A stretch of 64,000 nt of DNA from Hypomesus transpacificus (taxonomy: Eukaryota; Chordata; Actinopteri; Osmeriformes; Osmeridae), in the NCBI RefSeq assembly GCF_021917145.1, contig NC_061073.1, forward strand, positions 5,982,550-6,046,549, in the 5' to 3' direction. The notes beneath the pieces were generated by a model, which searched no databases, had not been told where the DNA came from, and was given only the letters and a program-made list of their open reading frames with translations. A program made the translations under genes and the position numbers. How positions within the stretch are numbered: the stretch's first letter is position 1; every line of letters starts with the position of its first letter. This document shows, piece after piece, positions 13,801 through 24,987 of the stretch.

Positions 13801-16800
13801 ATATATATATTTAAATTGTTATATTTTTTTATTGTTTAGTTCTTAAAATTAGTTTAACAATTGTACTTTTAACTTAATTTAAGACCCGTATATGTTTAAT
13901 GTTTGCAACTTCCTGCCACAGTAAATTCCGTGTTTGTGGAACATTGGCTAAATGGCGAATAAACCGAAATCTGATTCTGATGGAGATGCGAGAAACAAAA
14001 CCACCCAAATTAGCTTCGGTTAAACAGGGGTGGGAGGAAATTGCCACAATTGTTACAAATCAAGTTCACATACATGGAGATTTCTCATGAAAATATTTCT
14101 AGAAATTAGAAGAAATTCAACACACCATAAATCAAAACAATGTACGTAGCTTCGCAGAGAAAATACCCTGGCCTCACCAGCAGTAAGCACGGACCAAGCT
14201 TGCGCCCTTAAAATAGCATCAGAATAACGCGCCATTGACTTAAGACTACGTTATTCCTGGTCAGTGGCGGAATTGTTTTTCTGAAACTGCAAAATAGCAC
14301 CAGAGAACGTTTGCGCCGGAACACGCCTCCTTTTTTGCTGAACCGCCCACGGGAGCGCAAAGTCATTTCGAAGTGCGTCTGTGGAGGGAAAAGTCGGCTT
14401 TGCGTGGAGTGCAATCTAGGAATGACACTTGCGTCGTTGACTAAGTCAATTGCGCTGGGTGCAAAAGCTTTAACTTGATCGACAATATACAGTACCAGTC
14501 AAAAGTTTGGACAATGTGTCCAAACTTTTGACTGGTACTATATGTTTTTTAATTCCAATCAATTTCACATATCTAGAACTGAAGATAAGATTGTTATCTG
14601 TAATTTAGGAAGTTTAGTATTAGGGTTAGTATAGTCGATTATTTATTGCTATCTGTATATTTAGGAAGTTTCACTTATTTAAGCTCAGCATAGATGTAAA
14701 TTATGTTCTGTGTACTATTTGTTATGTTATGCCAGGTGCTTGCGTTGTCGTCTTAAGAATTTCAGTGCCCAGTCTGACCTTGTGTTGTTCTGTGTACCTG
14801 ACAATAAAAGACTTGACGTGACTTGAGAGCCTACCGCATGCATAGATTTGCTGTGTTTGGCAGTTAGACAGTTTGGGTTCTCCCAGCCAAATGGCTTCAG
14901 ATTGGCAATCCTTAGCACCTTGTCAGATTGCCCCCCTACAGGGTGCCCAGGCAAATACAAAAACTGCCTCTGTGGCCCTGGCCCAGCCACATCTGCTGCC
15001 CCACAGTTCCAGTGTGTTTAGAGATGTCAAATACTTTCAGGCTGTTGTAAGGTGTGAACTGGACTGGAACGGAACAACTTAGCGGGGGCTCTGCCGTTGG
15101 AACAGGACAAAGGGCACCCTCAGTGGTGTCCATGAAAAACTCCCCCTTGCTCAGACACAGCGTAAAACCCCTCGCCATCTTTGATCACTGTAAATAATGC
15201 TCTTCAGCCTCACATTTGGCAGCAGAGGAGAACGACTAAGGGGTCGTCTTTTCTTTGCTTCTGTCAGACACATCTGCCATGAAAGATGAAAAGTTGCCTT
15301 TTTTTCTGTACTTGGCTCTGCAGATGTAAGCAAGCAGGCAGGGTTAACAGCTCTGGTATTTAGCATGGCAGCTCTGTGATGGAAGCAGGCGCCTGAATGT
15401 TAGTGATTTACTCGGAGTCTGGGCCTCCTGCCCCTGTCTGTAGCCACACTACAAGCCATTGTCCTCTCATCCCAGTCTGCTCAGCCATGGCTGCTCTGAG
15501 CCGCCCGTCTTTTGTTCCGGCGTCTTCCCCCACAGGGCTGAGTGCAGCGGTCTGACGGCCCGCCTGGATTATTCATGAACAGCAGGGACGTGTGGCTGCG
15601 TGGCGAGGGCCAGGAGGGGGAGGCATGGGGATCCCAGTTCAGCCCCAGCATGGGAAATAGACCTCCTCTCTCTGGAATTTGCTCAACACCCCCAACACAG
15701 CTAGGGCACCAACACAGAAAAGTCCTCCAGGAACAAGATGTATCAGAGATCCTTCTGCCATGCGTGACCACCCACAAAATACTGTACACTGGGTTAAATT
15801 AATGTACCAGAGCTATGACGGAAAAACGATACTGATGTGGGGAAAGCAATGCCATGTTTTACTTCAGCTCCATTCAAGCCAGTGGTCAAAGGGTATCGTA
15901 CAAGTGTCAGTTGGAAGGAAGACATTATTTCAGTGACACATGTTGACAGCCGATGATGGTTACACGGGCAGACAAAGCCCCAAGGAAAAGGGTGGTCACA
16001 TTCATCCAGCCAGTTGAGGGGGTTGGTAGAGTTGGAAAACCAGTGTTGGTGGTGGATGTGGGGGAGGGAGACAGAGAGAGGGGAGTGAGGGAAGATGGGG
16101 ATGGGCAATTGTCGTTGATACAGCATCCCCCAAGGTATAGGCTCTTCTGCCAAGTAAAGTCAGCCCTCCTCCACCAGGCTGGGGCTAATCTGTCAACCTC
16201 AACAAACACTTTCCAACCCCCACCCCTACCCTGGTCCATGGTCCCTCATTGTCTGATAGCATGTTGGGGGATGGAGAATCCTGCTTGTGGTAGCCAACAC
16301 AGACAGACATGACACACTCAGTAACATGGGCTATCAACAACACACAAAGAATAGATTCAACATGCCAATAACAATATGGGCCTACTTGATTCCTGGTCAT
16401 GTGAAGTGTATGTCAATGTTTCATGCAATGAAATCATTGGAAACTTTGTCTTTTAATTATGAAACACCTGCGATTTCGCTTTTTTGTAACAATGTTGATA
16501 CATTATTGGAGCTATAATCCAATACATACAGTTCTGTAATGTCGGTTTCAAAGAAATGCGCTGCTCTTCAATCATAGTGAACATGACCAATATGTAGAAT
16601 TATTTACTGGTATTTTCTTCAGGCTTTAATCCTTTAACAATTTTCAGATTGTGAATATGAAAGTACAGCCAGCACTGATTAACAAATGTAGCCACAGAGA
16701 ATCAAGGCAAAAGTCTTAAAAATGCAGCAAGCTGTGACGTGTAAAACCATGGCGCAGAGTACAGATAAGGCCTGGTAAATTACAAACAACTGCTCACATG

Positions 16801-19800
16801 AACAAATACTCACAAAAATAAAGTACATACAGCTAAGAAATCATAAAAGGCAATTCTTGCACAGTGTATATGTATGGCTAGCATTATGTAAGGTTGTTAT
16901 CCCTCCTTAGGTTAAACAATAGTTCACTAGTTCTGGTGTAAGCTTGGCACAACCACATACTGTACACAGAAGAAAACTGCCCCAGACTCTTCCACTTCCT
17001 GCCTATCCTGTTTGTTTACAGCTTCAGTATTGCTTATATCCTGTGTTGCAATTCATAAAAAATAAAGGATGTGGGAAAACCAATACTGCCACAGACAGTC
17101 AGCTTAACAACTTACCAAATGTAAGGCAAAGATTATTTGCATTGCTTGCTCTTCCTGCATAAAAACAGCTTGTCATGACTTGCAACTAAAATACACTAGA
17201 GATAAATTTCCCCCAAAAAACTATTTAATTGTCACAGTTATTTTAGAACATTGTATCAAAGGAAAGTCTTAAGGCCTATACGGCTGAGTTCATAGCAGAG
17301 TTAAGCCCCTGACATGCAGTACATAAGACTAAATCAAACAGGATACCCTTGATTCACTCCATAACATGACGCAGAATACATTGATTTTAACATTATATTA
17401 CCATTAGTCTGAAGCATGGAAGACAAGACAGATTGTAGGACAGAGAGGCTGTGGAAAATAAAATCAGTTGTTGTTCCCACTTCAAATCAAGAGCATAGTT
17501 GATACTCCCTCGGAACTGAACTGAAACATGCTGTGATTATTTGTCATGTTGGTGAGGAGACTCATCCAACTTTGCAGAGGTTGCGCCAGCTAGAATGAAC
17601 ATGTATCCCTGCCACAAACCAAATAAAGTAATTTGAAGAGTACCTTGTGTCCAGCGCCACAAACACAGATTATGTTGTACAACAGAAAACCTTGTAATGA
17701 ACTGCATGCAAACCATCTTGAATTCAAATATGAACACCAGGACCAAAGAGTAACAACCAGAAATAAAATTAATGTTCAATTATGATTTTAATGCTCTGTT
17801 AAAGTAGTACAAAGACCCAACACATTTCCACAACTGGAGGACTGTTCCAAAAATCAGTTATCATCAACCCTGAGGCCAACTGCTTTGCCAGTCAAAACAG
17901 TGAGCCTCAGACAAGAACAGAGCCTTGTGCCTCACTTGACACATCTGGATGAATAGAGTGGTGTGTGCCCTTTCAGACACATGTGGGGCAAGCTCCCCCT
18001 CTGGCTGTGCCACAGGGACAGAACTGCTCCCTAACCACGTTCCTGTTATTGTTATTCTAATGAGCTTTGGAGAAAAATAACAGTGACGGTCACACACAGG
18101 GGCCAGAGCACACACACACACACACACTGATAAGTGTACACACACACAGTATAGGTTCATTTGCAGGGGTATCGGGAGGCTAAGAGCAAAAATGGGGGTA
18201 GAGTCAGGGCAGCCACGTGTGAGAAAGAGGCCCTGATGTCTCCAAAGGACTCAGACGAAGCACAGGGGGAAACGATACAATCATCAGGGAGGGGGGAGCA
18301 AGCAGAGCCATCACACACTCTTGTCATGTGAATGCTCTGTGGGTAGACTGCAGCCTAACCTCCTCTCACAAAACCATATTTAATGAAACAGTTGTGCACA
18401 TGCAGACTGTCACACAAGCCACGTAGATTACTGTAATTATTTTGGGGTTTAAAGTGAAGAATGTGTAGCTGTTATAGACTGTGTTAGCACTAATGGTTTT
18501 AGGCTGGAGAAAATAACATATTTTTATGGCACAAAGACACCTTTGACACAGGTGTCTTATTTGAAAAAGAAAAGAGAAAAAATATTAGTTGCATTTTTGC
18601 AGTAGTAGATCTGGTTGCAGGGTCATGGTACTATTTTTTTTTAGCTAAATACCACTACCAGAAATAAGAATATATTGAATTTTAAGAAGGATCTTCCAGA
18701 CTTTTTCAAAACTCAATACAGCCCTGAGATGCGGAAGAAAACCTCCACTGTGAATCACTAGCAGGCCTAACTAACACTGAAGTTCTATGTGATCACTGTA
18801 AACCCACCATCCTACTTAACTTGGATCAGATCAGTGCTAAACACTCAATACTTGCCGGGAATAAGGAGTTAAGTTATAAGAGCTAATACACCATTCCATT
18901 TAGACTCGACTGACATAAAACATGCCAGCCAGCAAACTGCTTTGCCAGCTCTAAAGGAAAATAAGCACTAAGATGTGAAATTCCAGTCCATGGGAACCCA
19001 AAACTGAATATCTTCCCTAATCTATTCCAAAACAATCTATACCATAATTCATGAAAGGAATTTCACATAACCCACTCTTTTTGTCATTCCTTTTCATGGA
19101 GGCATCTCCTTCATTTGTATCCATTGGCTTCCATTTGGGGCTATCTTGTTGTTGTTATTATCAGTGACCTCTGCATTTTGTAAAGCTCTCTCTTGGAAGT
19201 CGCTTTGGATAAAAGTGTCTGCTAAATTAATAAATGTAAATGTAATGATAATATGATCAATTTTTGTGTTTCCTGTAAACAGGATCTTTGTTGTTCAGTT
19301 TAAACTGGCACTGTGGACTGGCTGGGTCCACAGAGACTGGAGACTGGTGCTAAAACTACCCATGAGATAGTTCCAGAAGTGCAAGTCCCAGAGGAACAGG
19401 CAGCTGACTGTCACATCAAGGCATGGCCTGACAGGGGACTTAAAGCTATGGTTCTGGAGAGGAGCCAGAGATCTAGTTGTGGGAATTCCCTTGGCTTTGT
19501 GGCAGAAGGGATGCCCCTTTACAGGAATGTGGCAACTCAGTAAGGTCAAATGGGGCACATCTGAGAACATACAGACCACTGCCACTAGACCAAACCATAT
19601 CCAATCCTACTCCTAAGTATTTTGAAATATACTATTGATATGTAGTGTACGTATGTGGAGCAGATAAACAGAAACCTATTTGTCCTATGTTACATTAAAT
19701 GTAATAGTGCTTGTAGTGCAGTACTCCACCCCCCCCAAACTCCCCCTACCCCCAGTCTGTAGTTTTCCAGACTGCCATATCCACCAACATCCTCCCCCTA

Positions 19801-22800
19801 CTAACAGCTTCATCTGGTCTCCCCCTCTCCAACGGTTGCAGATACCTCATTAATGCCCAACCGGAGGGACTAGTACAGCCACTATTGTAAGAGGGGTGCT
19901 ATGCTTGATTTCCACCAAAGCAATTTGAATATGTAATAGCCAACCAAGATATAATCACCCAATCCGTTTCAATGATTAAATAATTTTAAATGGGACAGTA
20001 TTAAAATGAGTAAACAGAATGAATGGTGTCGCCTTACAGTATACTGTATTTGATTAATATGTTACAAGTACAGTACAACTAATGTGTGCTGTATATTTAT
20101 GTCTGCTGAGCACTAAATTTGGTATCTTGCAATGAGCCTGGCTTTATAAAAAAAAAAATTGCTGTGAAGATCTATGAAGTAAGACAATAATTCCATAGCT
20201 GCCATTGCATCCCCCTTTCCTCATTTGAGCTCTTTCATGTCTGAGCAGAGACAACAGGCGAGGAGACACTGGGCTCCCTGGGGTTCACCAACTCCCCAAT
20301 CTCCTCCCCCCCTCTCTGAACAAAGCCTCCCCAGTCACCAGCCTGACCCAGTAACCTGGCGAGCAGCCTGGGGTATAGTGTACCCTCTCTTAGGCTTCCA
20401 GGGCCCCGTGGAAGCACACAGGGCTGGCGTTTGTGTACAGAGCAAAGTCACTTTCGTCAATGCAATCGGCTCTTGCAGGGATTAGAGCAGCTCCTTTTAG
20501 ACAGGGCCGATTGTGTGGTAAATGTGCAGCGGACGAGTGGGCTGGGCTGGGGAGGGTGCTGTTGCGGCCGGGCTAATCTGGTTGGACACAGGCATCTTTC
20601 TTTACTGGCGCTTCACAGGAATGTCCTCTCCCTCAGACTGCCAAGTGTTTTTGTAGATTATGTACCCAGCATGACAACCATCAGCATCTAGGATCATTTG
20701 ACACTATGGGAACTCATTTAAATCAGAGCCACACTACATCCCCTTTCCCCTCCCCCTACCCCCAACATCGGAAATCCGAGGGTTTTCCATATAGACAAAT
20801 TGCTAGTCATATGTTTATTTATATGCTTACGGAAGATATGTATCACAAATATGAAACACCTTCATTCCACATATATTGAAGCCATGTCACAAAGCCCAAC
20901 AGCTAAACTAAAACACAATCATCATCACCACCACATTGTCACACAGCAAGCCTTCAGGGTTTTACAGTGGATGCCTGCAATTGTCCAACAGAGATTTGAT
21001 TGTTGTGAGCATGCAGCACAGCAAATCAGAACTAATTAAATCATTTCATCTCTGAAGCAGACAGGAGTATGAAAAACACATTAATCTTACCCCTTGGCTC
21101 CCCTTGAAGCAAATTGCTGGGTGATTTGGTAAGGATCCCTAGGGAGAGAAAAGAAAGCAAAAATATCTAGACAAATTGTTTACGTTTACCAATTGACTAA
21201 AGCATTATAGGTCCTAATACAATCCAATACATGTTTTCTGTTGTGAAGAAATATTGAATTTGTGTATTTATTCTACTTTGTTTGCAATATTTCCCCCCTT
21301 AGCCTATCTTTTCATGAATGCAATTCAGATAATGAACTGGCAATTCAATATTTTTTAATGTCTTCTTTTCTAAGACCCATAGCAGGCCTACAGATTAAGG
21401 GGTGTCAGTACTAAACCAAAATTAATGTGTATTATTAATCAATTGAGACCACAGGAACTTTTCCAATCACCCCTTTTGTCAAATGGCAAGTCAATGAAGA
21501 CAGGCCCATATCTTCAGAAATGACTCATCATTTAAAAAGCTTCAAAATCTCCACATTGTTATTGTTTATTTCTTGTGAAACGAACTAAAAGAGAAAAAAC
21601 ACATACAGTGCCCTCCAAAAGTATTGGAACAGTGAGGCGAATTCCTTTATTTTTGCTGTAGACTGAAAACATTTGGGCTTGACATCAAATAATGAACGTG
21701 AGACCAGAGATCAACGTTTCAGCTTTTATTTCCAGGTATTTACATCAGGATCTGATGCACAACTAAGAAAATATCACATTTTGTTTGAATCCACCCATTT
21801 GTCATGTGAGCAAAAGTATTGGAACAGATATACTTAAAACATATTTAAGTGAATAAGACTTAATATTTAGTTGCAAATCCTTTGCTTTCAATAACTGCAG
21901 CAAGTCTGTGACCCATTGACGTCACCAAACTTTTGCATTCTTCCTTTTTGATGCTTTCCCAGGCTTTCACTGTAGCCTCTTTCAGTTTTTGTTTGTTTTG
22001 TGGGGTTCCTCCCTTCAGTCTCCTCTTAAGCAGGTAAAATGCATGCTCTATAGGGTTTAAGTCTGGAGATTGACTTGGCCAGTCTAATACCTTCCATTTC
22101 TTGCCCCTGATGAACTCCTTTGTTGTTTTGGCAGTGTGTTTTGGGTCGTTATCTTGCTGCATGATGAAGGCTCTGCCAATCAGTTTGGTTGCATCTTTCC
22201 TTAAATTGGCAGACAAAATGTTTCTGTAGACTTCCGAGTTCATTTTGCTGCTGCCATCATGTGTTACATCCTCAATGAAGATTAATGAGCCCGTCCTAGA
22301 AGAAGCCATGCAAGCCCAAGCCATGACATTACCTCCACCGTGTTTCACAGATGAGCTTGTGTGTTTGGGATCATGAGCAGTTCCTTTCTTTCTCCAAACT
22401 TTAGCCTTTCCATCACTTTGGTAAAAGTTAATCTTTGTCTCATCAGTCCATAAAACTTTGTCCCAGAATTTTTGAGGTTCATCTCTGTACTTTTTGGCAA
22501 ATTCCAGCCTGGCCTTCCTATTCTTCTTGCTAATGAGTGGTTTGCATCTTCTGGTGTAGCCCTTGTACTTTTGTTCATGAAGTCTTCTGCGAACAGTAGA
22601 TAGTGATACCTTCACTCCTGCCATCTGGAGGTTGTTGCTGATCTCACTAACAGTTGTTTTAGGGTCTTTCTTTACAGCTCTCACAATGTTTCTGTCATCA
22701 ACTGCTGATGTTTTCCTTGGTCTACCTGTTCGACGTCTGTTACTTAGTACACCAGTAGTTTTCTTCTTCTTCAGGACATTCCAAATGGTTGTACTGGCTA

Positions 22801-24836
22801 TGGCCAATGTTTCTGCAATGGCTCTGATTGATTTTCCATCTTCTCTAAGACTCACAATTGCTTGTTTTTCACCCAAAGACAGCGCTCCGGTTTTCATGTT
22901 GTTTTCACCTCTGAATACAGTCTGCATAGACAAAACCTATCTTACCCAATCTGAACCTGAGTGTAGACATTCAGTGGTATTTATTGATTGAATAATGTAT
23001 GTAATAGGACACACCTGGGCAACAAAACACACCTGTCAGTCATATGTTCCAATACTTTTGCTCACGTGACAAATGGGTGGGTTTGAACAAAAAGGTGATA
23101 TTTTCTAATTTGTGCATCAGATCCTGATGTAAATACCTGGAAATAAAAGCTGAAACGTTGATCTCTGGTTTCACATTCATCGTTTGATGTCAAGCCCAAA
23201 TGTTTTCAGTCTACAGCAAAAATAAAGGAATTGGCCTCACTGTTCCAATACTTTTGGAGGGCACTGTACATCTTGTCAGCTGTGATGTTACAGGGTGCAG
23301 AAGATAAGACCCATTATCTCTAGGCCAGCTGCAGCCATGGTCAACAGGCTTGTTTATCTATAGTTTTGGGAGAGGTCGCTCTTATTTCTGTTTGGTCATA
23401 GCTCAATACAGTTAATGTTGTATCAGCATTTAAGCTTTTCATCATATCCCTTTGACCTGTTTACAGCTGGTTACAAGTACAAAAATAGTTTTTTAAAAAT
23501 ATATTTGAGCCATGAGCGTCAAAACCAGGTCTGACCTGACTTTACCATCACCAAGTGAAATGCTGTTCGAAAAATCCACCCCGTTCGGTCTATAACAATT
23601 GTAGAAATATATTATTAAACAAAATGTCGAAGACAATACTAACAACTACTTTGACAATTCCACAACTGATTTGTATCCTTAAACATCATGTACACAAGCT
23701 ACCCTGTTTTTTTTATATCACCCTAAGATAAGATAATGCTTTATAGGTAGAGCAGTACTGCTCTGGCGGACCAATGAGCAGCGGATACGGGATGGCTTCC
23801 AAAGCCAGAGCAAAACAATGTACAACAGTACAGAAACAAAAATCCCTTGCCACCACCCATAAGCAACGGGTTTTCCGAGAGGTTCGCCGAAACTGACAGA
23901 GCGAACGTCCAGCTGGCTATCAAATCAAGCTGAGCATTTTTTGTTGTTCAATCAAAACAAATAAACCTCTAACTACCCGCACCATGCTTTCTTCAGTAAC
24001 GCCAATCATATTAATGGAAGTATAGCAGAGGAAAGTGAAGAACCAGCCTACGAACTTGTACATGAAAGCACAAAAAGAAAATATTACAGAGCCTTAAAAT
24101 TGGCTATAAAGTGGGACTCTTTGGAGAGAACCTGAACAATCAATGTTATTCAGATCAATGCGCAAATTTAACGTTGGCAATCGGAATGGTGCTTACTGTA
24201 AGCTTCGTAGAAAACGTTATGTAGGCTACAGATTTAAATGATGTGACATAAACGTAAGTGTAAGATTGCGTTGCAGTGGAAGAGTATGCACATTTTTCGA
24301 TTGAAGCCTATTTCGTTTAGACATGCGGTTTTTAAAGATGATTCTAATTCATAAACCATTGTGGTTTCATCGTTCTAAAAACGGAATTCTCGGAGATAAT
24401 CCACATAATCTATTAAATCGTATAGATGAAGGTTTACATGCAAACCTTTTCCATACAATTTCTCATCATTTTTGGCTACATGTCAATACAGTAGCCTCCA
24501 AAAGGATACACGCATATTTTTACCCAGACGCAACGTTTACGTTTGTAAATATCTAATCTAGCTGACACAATTATTATTTACAAGACCATGTTGATACCAC
24601 TTCTTAAACTTCATGGAACTTTTCAAATGATATTCGGCTTCGAGTTCGTAGCTGATAAAACAATCTACGAGATCTTTCCAATGAAAGATGAATCTTACCT
24701 TGAGATTTTGGTAGGCTTCAAGCGCCCGGATGGCAGTGTCAGTTAGCTTCACATGATACAGAGTTTTATTTGGGGTGTTTTTGTTGATTTTCCCGCAGGA
24801 GAGCCCATACCGATGCTCCTGTCTCAGGGCTGCCAT
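1859..24836 (-). CDS. ell3: ELL-family RNA polymerase II elongation factor, ELL3 type (12 exons, 600 aa)
   Basis: Exons in transcript order: 24699-24836, 21091-21138, 10180-10307, 9344-9507, 6548-6789, 5703-5827, 4086-4200, 3284-3734, 2866-2929, 2264-2435, 2094-2138, 1859-1969. They sum to 1803 nt, stay in frame, and all introns are GT-AG. The start is the ATG reading [15 protein letters not shown]. Residues 1 to about 280 are the ELL N-terminal domain ([18 protein letters not shown] and [19 protein letters not shown] motifs). Residues 281-470 are low-complexity and include a [15 protein letters not shown] basic patch. Residues about 489-600 are the occludin/ELL homology domain. ELL proteins suppress Pol II pausing in the nucleus as part of the super and little elongation complexes. 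The end [17 protein letters not shown] is the ELL3 form; ELL and ELL2 have KLAHIKRLI. The linked serf2 agrees. If the paralogue call is wrong, ell is the next candidate. Mammalian ELL3 is much shorter (about 400 aa). Confidence 0.9.
2436..10179 (-). other. Introns 3-9 of ell3
   Basis: Between the exons listed for ell3 the longer introns are 2436-2865, 2930-3283, 3735-4085, 4201-5702, 5828-6547, 6790-9343 and 9508-10179. Apart from the SINE at 8318-8513 I see only unique AT-rich sequence with splice signals. The open frames in them overlap or flank exons and show no family motif. Confidence 0.6.
8318..8513 (-). mobile_element. tRNA-headed SINE with L2-like tail, minus orientation
   Basis: Read on the minus strand it starts GAGTCAGGTGGCTGA, with a Pol III A-box-like TGGCTGAxCGG and a B-box-like GTTCGATTCC. 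A central part with TTGGGCAAGGCACTTC follows, and it ends in the fish L2-type tail (CTCTGGATAAGGGCGTCTGC). A 12-bp target duplication TCCCTTTGACAT flanks it at 8306-8317 and 8514-8525. The tail implies mobilisation by an L2-clade LINE. Other copies lie at 25462 and 33973. Confidence 0.8.
13373..14470. mobile_element. Degenerate Harbinger-type DNA transposon relic
   Basis: It begins AGGGGGCCCTATTTTGACG, a terminus I know from many fish copies. Near both ends it has G/C-rich subterminal blocks full of GCGCAAG-like words that are partly inverted with respect to each other. The expected right terminus (mirror of the left) is not present, so the copy is truncated or eroded. The internal plus-strand coding pieces described separately look like the Myb/SANT-like accessory protein of Harbinger elements. 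The superfamily assignment rests on recalled family features. Confidence 0.5.
13621..14088 (+). pseudogene. Myb/SANT-like DNA-binding protein fragment of a Harbinger element
   Basis: An ATG at 13621 opens a frame ([31 protein letters not shown]) that stops soon after 13740. The matching second half, [18 protein letters not shown], appears in the plus frame at about 13995-14060. Together they have the shape of the trihelix Myb/SANT-like domain (first helix ending LYG, then PPKL and a W-EEI helix) of the second Harbinger protein and of the domesticated NAIF1 family. The AT-rich 260 bp between the halves may be an intron or an insertion. No downstream coding sequence is seen, so it is a relic. 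Confidence 0.5.
14490..14540. repeat. 51-bp palindrome made of two Tc1 ends back to back
   Basis: Two 24-nt arms (14490-14513 and 14517-14540) are inverted copies with one terminal mismatch, separated by only ATG. The arm CAGTACCAGTCAAAAGTTTG is the terminal sequence of a common fish Tc1 family. TA dinucleotides flank it, as expected at a Tc1 target. Confidence 0.75.
19150..19250 (+). repeat. L2-like LINE/SINE 3' tail fragment
   Basis: It contains GGAAGTCGCTTTGGATAAAA followed by GTGTCTGCTAAAT and ATAAATGTAAATGTAATG, the 3' tail shared by fish L2 LINEs and the SINEs they mobilise. No tRNA-like head is attached, so it is a 5'-truncated insertion. Confidence 0.65.
21606..21826. repeat. Left inverted terminal repeat of the Tc1 element
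   Basis: It starts CAGTGCCCTCCAAAAGTATT and matches the reverse complement of 23045-23266 with a few mismatches. The outer and inner copies of the AAAAGTATTGGAACA motif are the expected transposase binding sites. Confidence 0.9.
21860..22927 (-). CDS. Tc1-type transposase (DD34E), open reading frame
   Basis: A cut-and-paste transposase for the surrounding 1661-bp element. From the ATG at 22927 it has 355 codons; a second ATG at 22897 gives 345 aa, nearer the usual Tc1 size. Domains in order: a PAI-type helix-turn-helix ([17 protein letters not shown]), a GRPR linker (RRTGRPRKT), a RED-type second helix-turn-helix, then the DDE catalytic core. Catalytic residues are visible: D in LWTDET, D in [10 protein letters not shown], and E in SPDLNPIEH exactly 34 residues later. 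No stop or frameshift interrupts it, so it may encode active enzyme. Activity itself cannot be read from sequence. Confidence 0.93.
   Translation of the reverse strand: MQTVFRGENNMKTGALSLGEKQAIVSLREDGKSIRAIAETLAIASTTIWNVLKKKKTTGVLSNRRRTGRPRKTSAVDDRNIVRAVKKDPKTTVSEISNNLQMAGVKVSLSTVRRRLHEQKYKGYTRRCKPLISKKNRKARLEFAKKYRDEPQKFWDKVLWTDETKINFYQSDGKAKVWRKKGTAHDPKHTSSSVKHGGGNVMAWACMASSRTGSLIFIEDVTHDGSSKMNSEVYRNILSANLRKDATKLIGRAFIMQQDNDPKHTAKTTKEFIRGKKWKVLDWPSQSPDLNPIEHAFYLLKRRLKGGTPQNKQKLKEATVKAWESIKKEECKSLVTSMGHRLAAVIESKGFATKY
23045..23266. repeat. Right inverted terminal repeat of the Tc1 element
   Basis: Mirror copy of 21606-21826, ending CTTTTGGAGGGCACTG just before the TA target dinucleotide. 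The inner direct-repeat copy is at 23047-23061. Confidence 0.9.
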
Positions 24837-24874
24837 GTCTACAACTGTAGGGAATAAGCGACATTATCTTTGAA

Positions 24875-24923
24875 ACGTCACGTTGACCTAGGCGGAGTTA
24901 CCAGCGACTACGTTACAACGTCA
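24875..24923 (-). promoter_or_regulatory. Two CRE/ATF half-sites upstream of ell3
   Basis: TGACGT on the minus strand occurs at 24875-24880 and 24918-24923, within 90 bp of the ell3 start codon, with a GGCGGAG box between them. CREB/ATF factors bind this word. No TATA box is evident. This is a motif match only. Confidence 0.3.
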
Positions 24924-24934
24924 CACACACACAC

Positions 24935-24981
<47 letters not shown>

Positions 24982-24987
24982 ACACAC
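24922..24987. repeat. CA repeat split by a 31-nt C run
   Basis: CA dinucleotides flank an uninterrupted run of 31 C residues (24937-24967), about 100 bp upstream of the ell3 start codon. On the ell3 sense strand it is a G31 tract. The run length may be uncertain for assembly reasons. Confidence 0.9.

Larger units (their letters stand above)
10308..21090 (-). other. Intron 2 of ell3 (10.8 kb)
   Basis: A long intron between exons 2 and 3. It holds a Harbinger-type relic (13373-14470), a Tc1 palindrome (14490-14540) and an L2-like tail (19150-19250). There are also short GT, CA and AT tracts (13181-13204, 13790-13811, 18112-18127) and C-rich stretches at 11960-12060, 12460-12640 and 19720-19800. 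Nothing else with coding character was found. Confidence 0.6.
21606..23266 (-). mobile_element. Complete Tc1/mariner transposon in ell3 intron 1
   Basis: A 1661-bp element between TA dinucleotides (21604-21605 and 23267-23268) with inverted terminal repeats of about 220 bp (21606-21826 and 23045-23266). Each end carries a motif twice in direct order, once at the outer tip (CCAAAAGTATTGGAACA) and once at the inner edge (GCAAAAGTATTGGAACA). This is the IR/DR arrangement known from Sleeping Beauty-type elements. It encodes one open transposase on the minus strand, the same sense as ell3. The two arms differ at only a few positions, which argues for a fairly young insertion. Confidence 0.95.
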
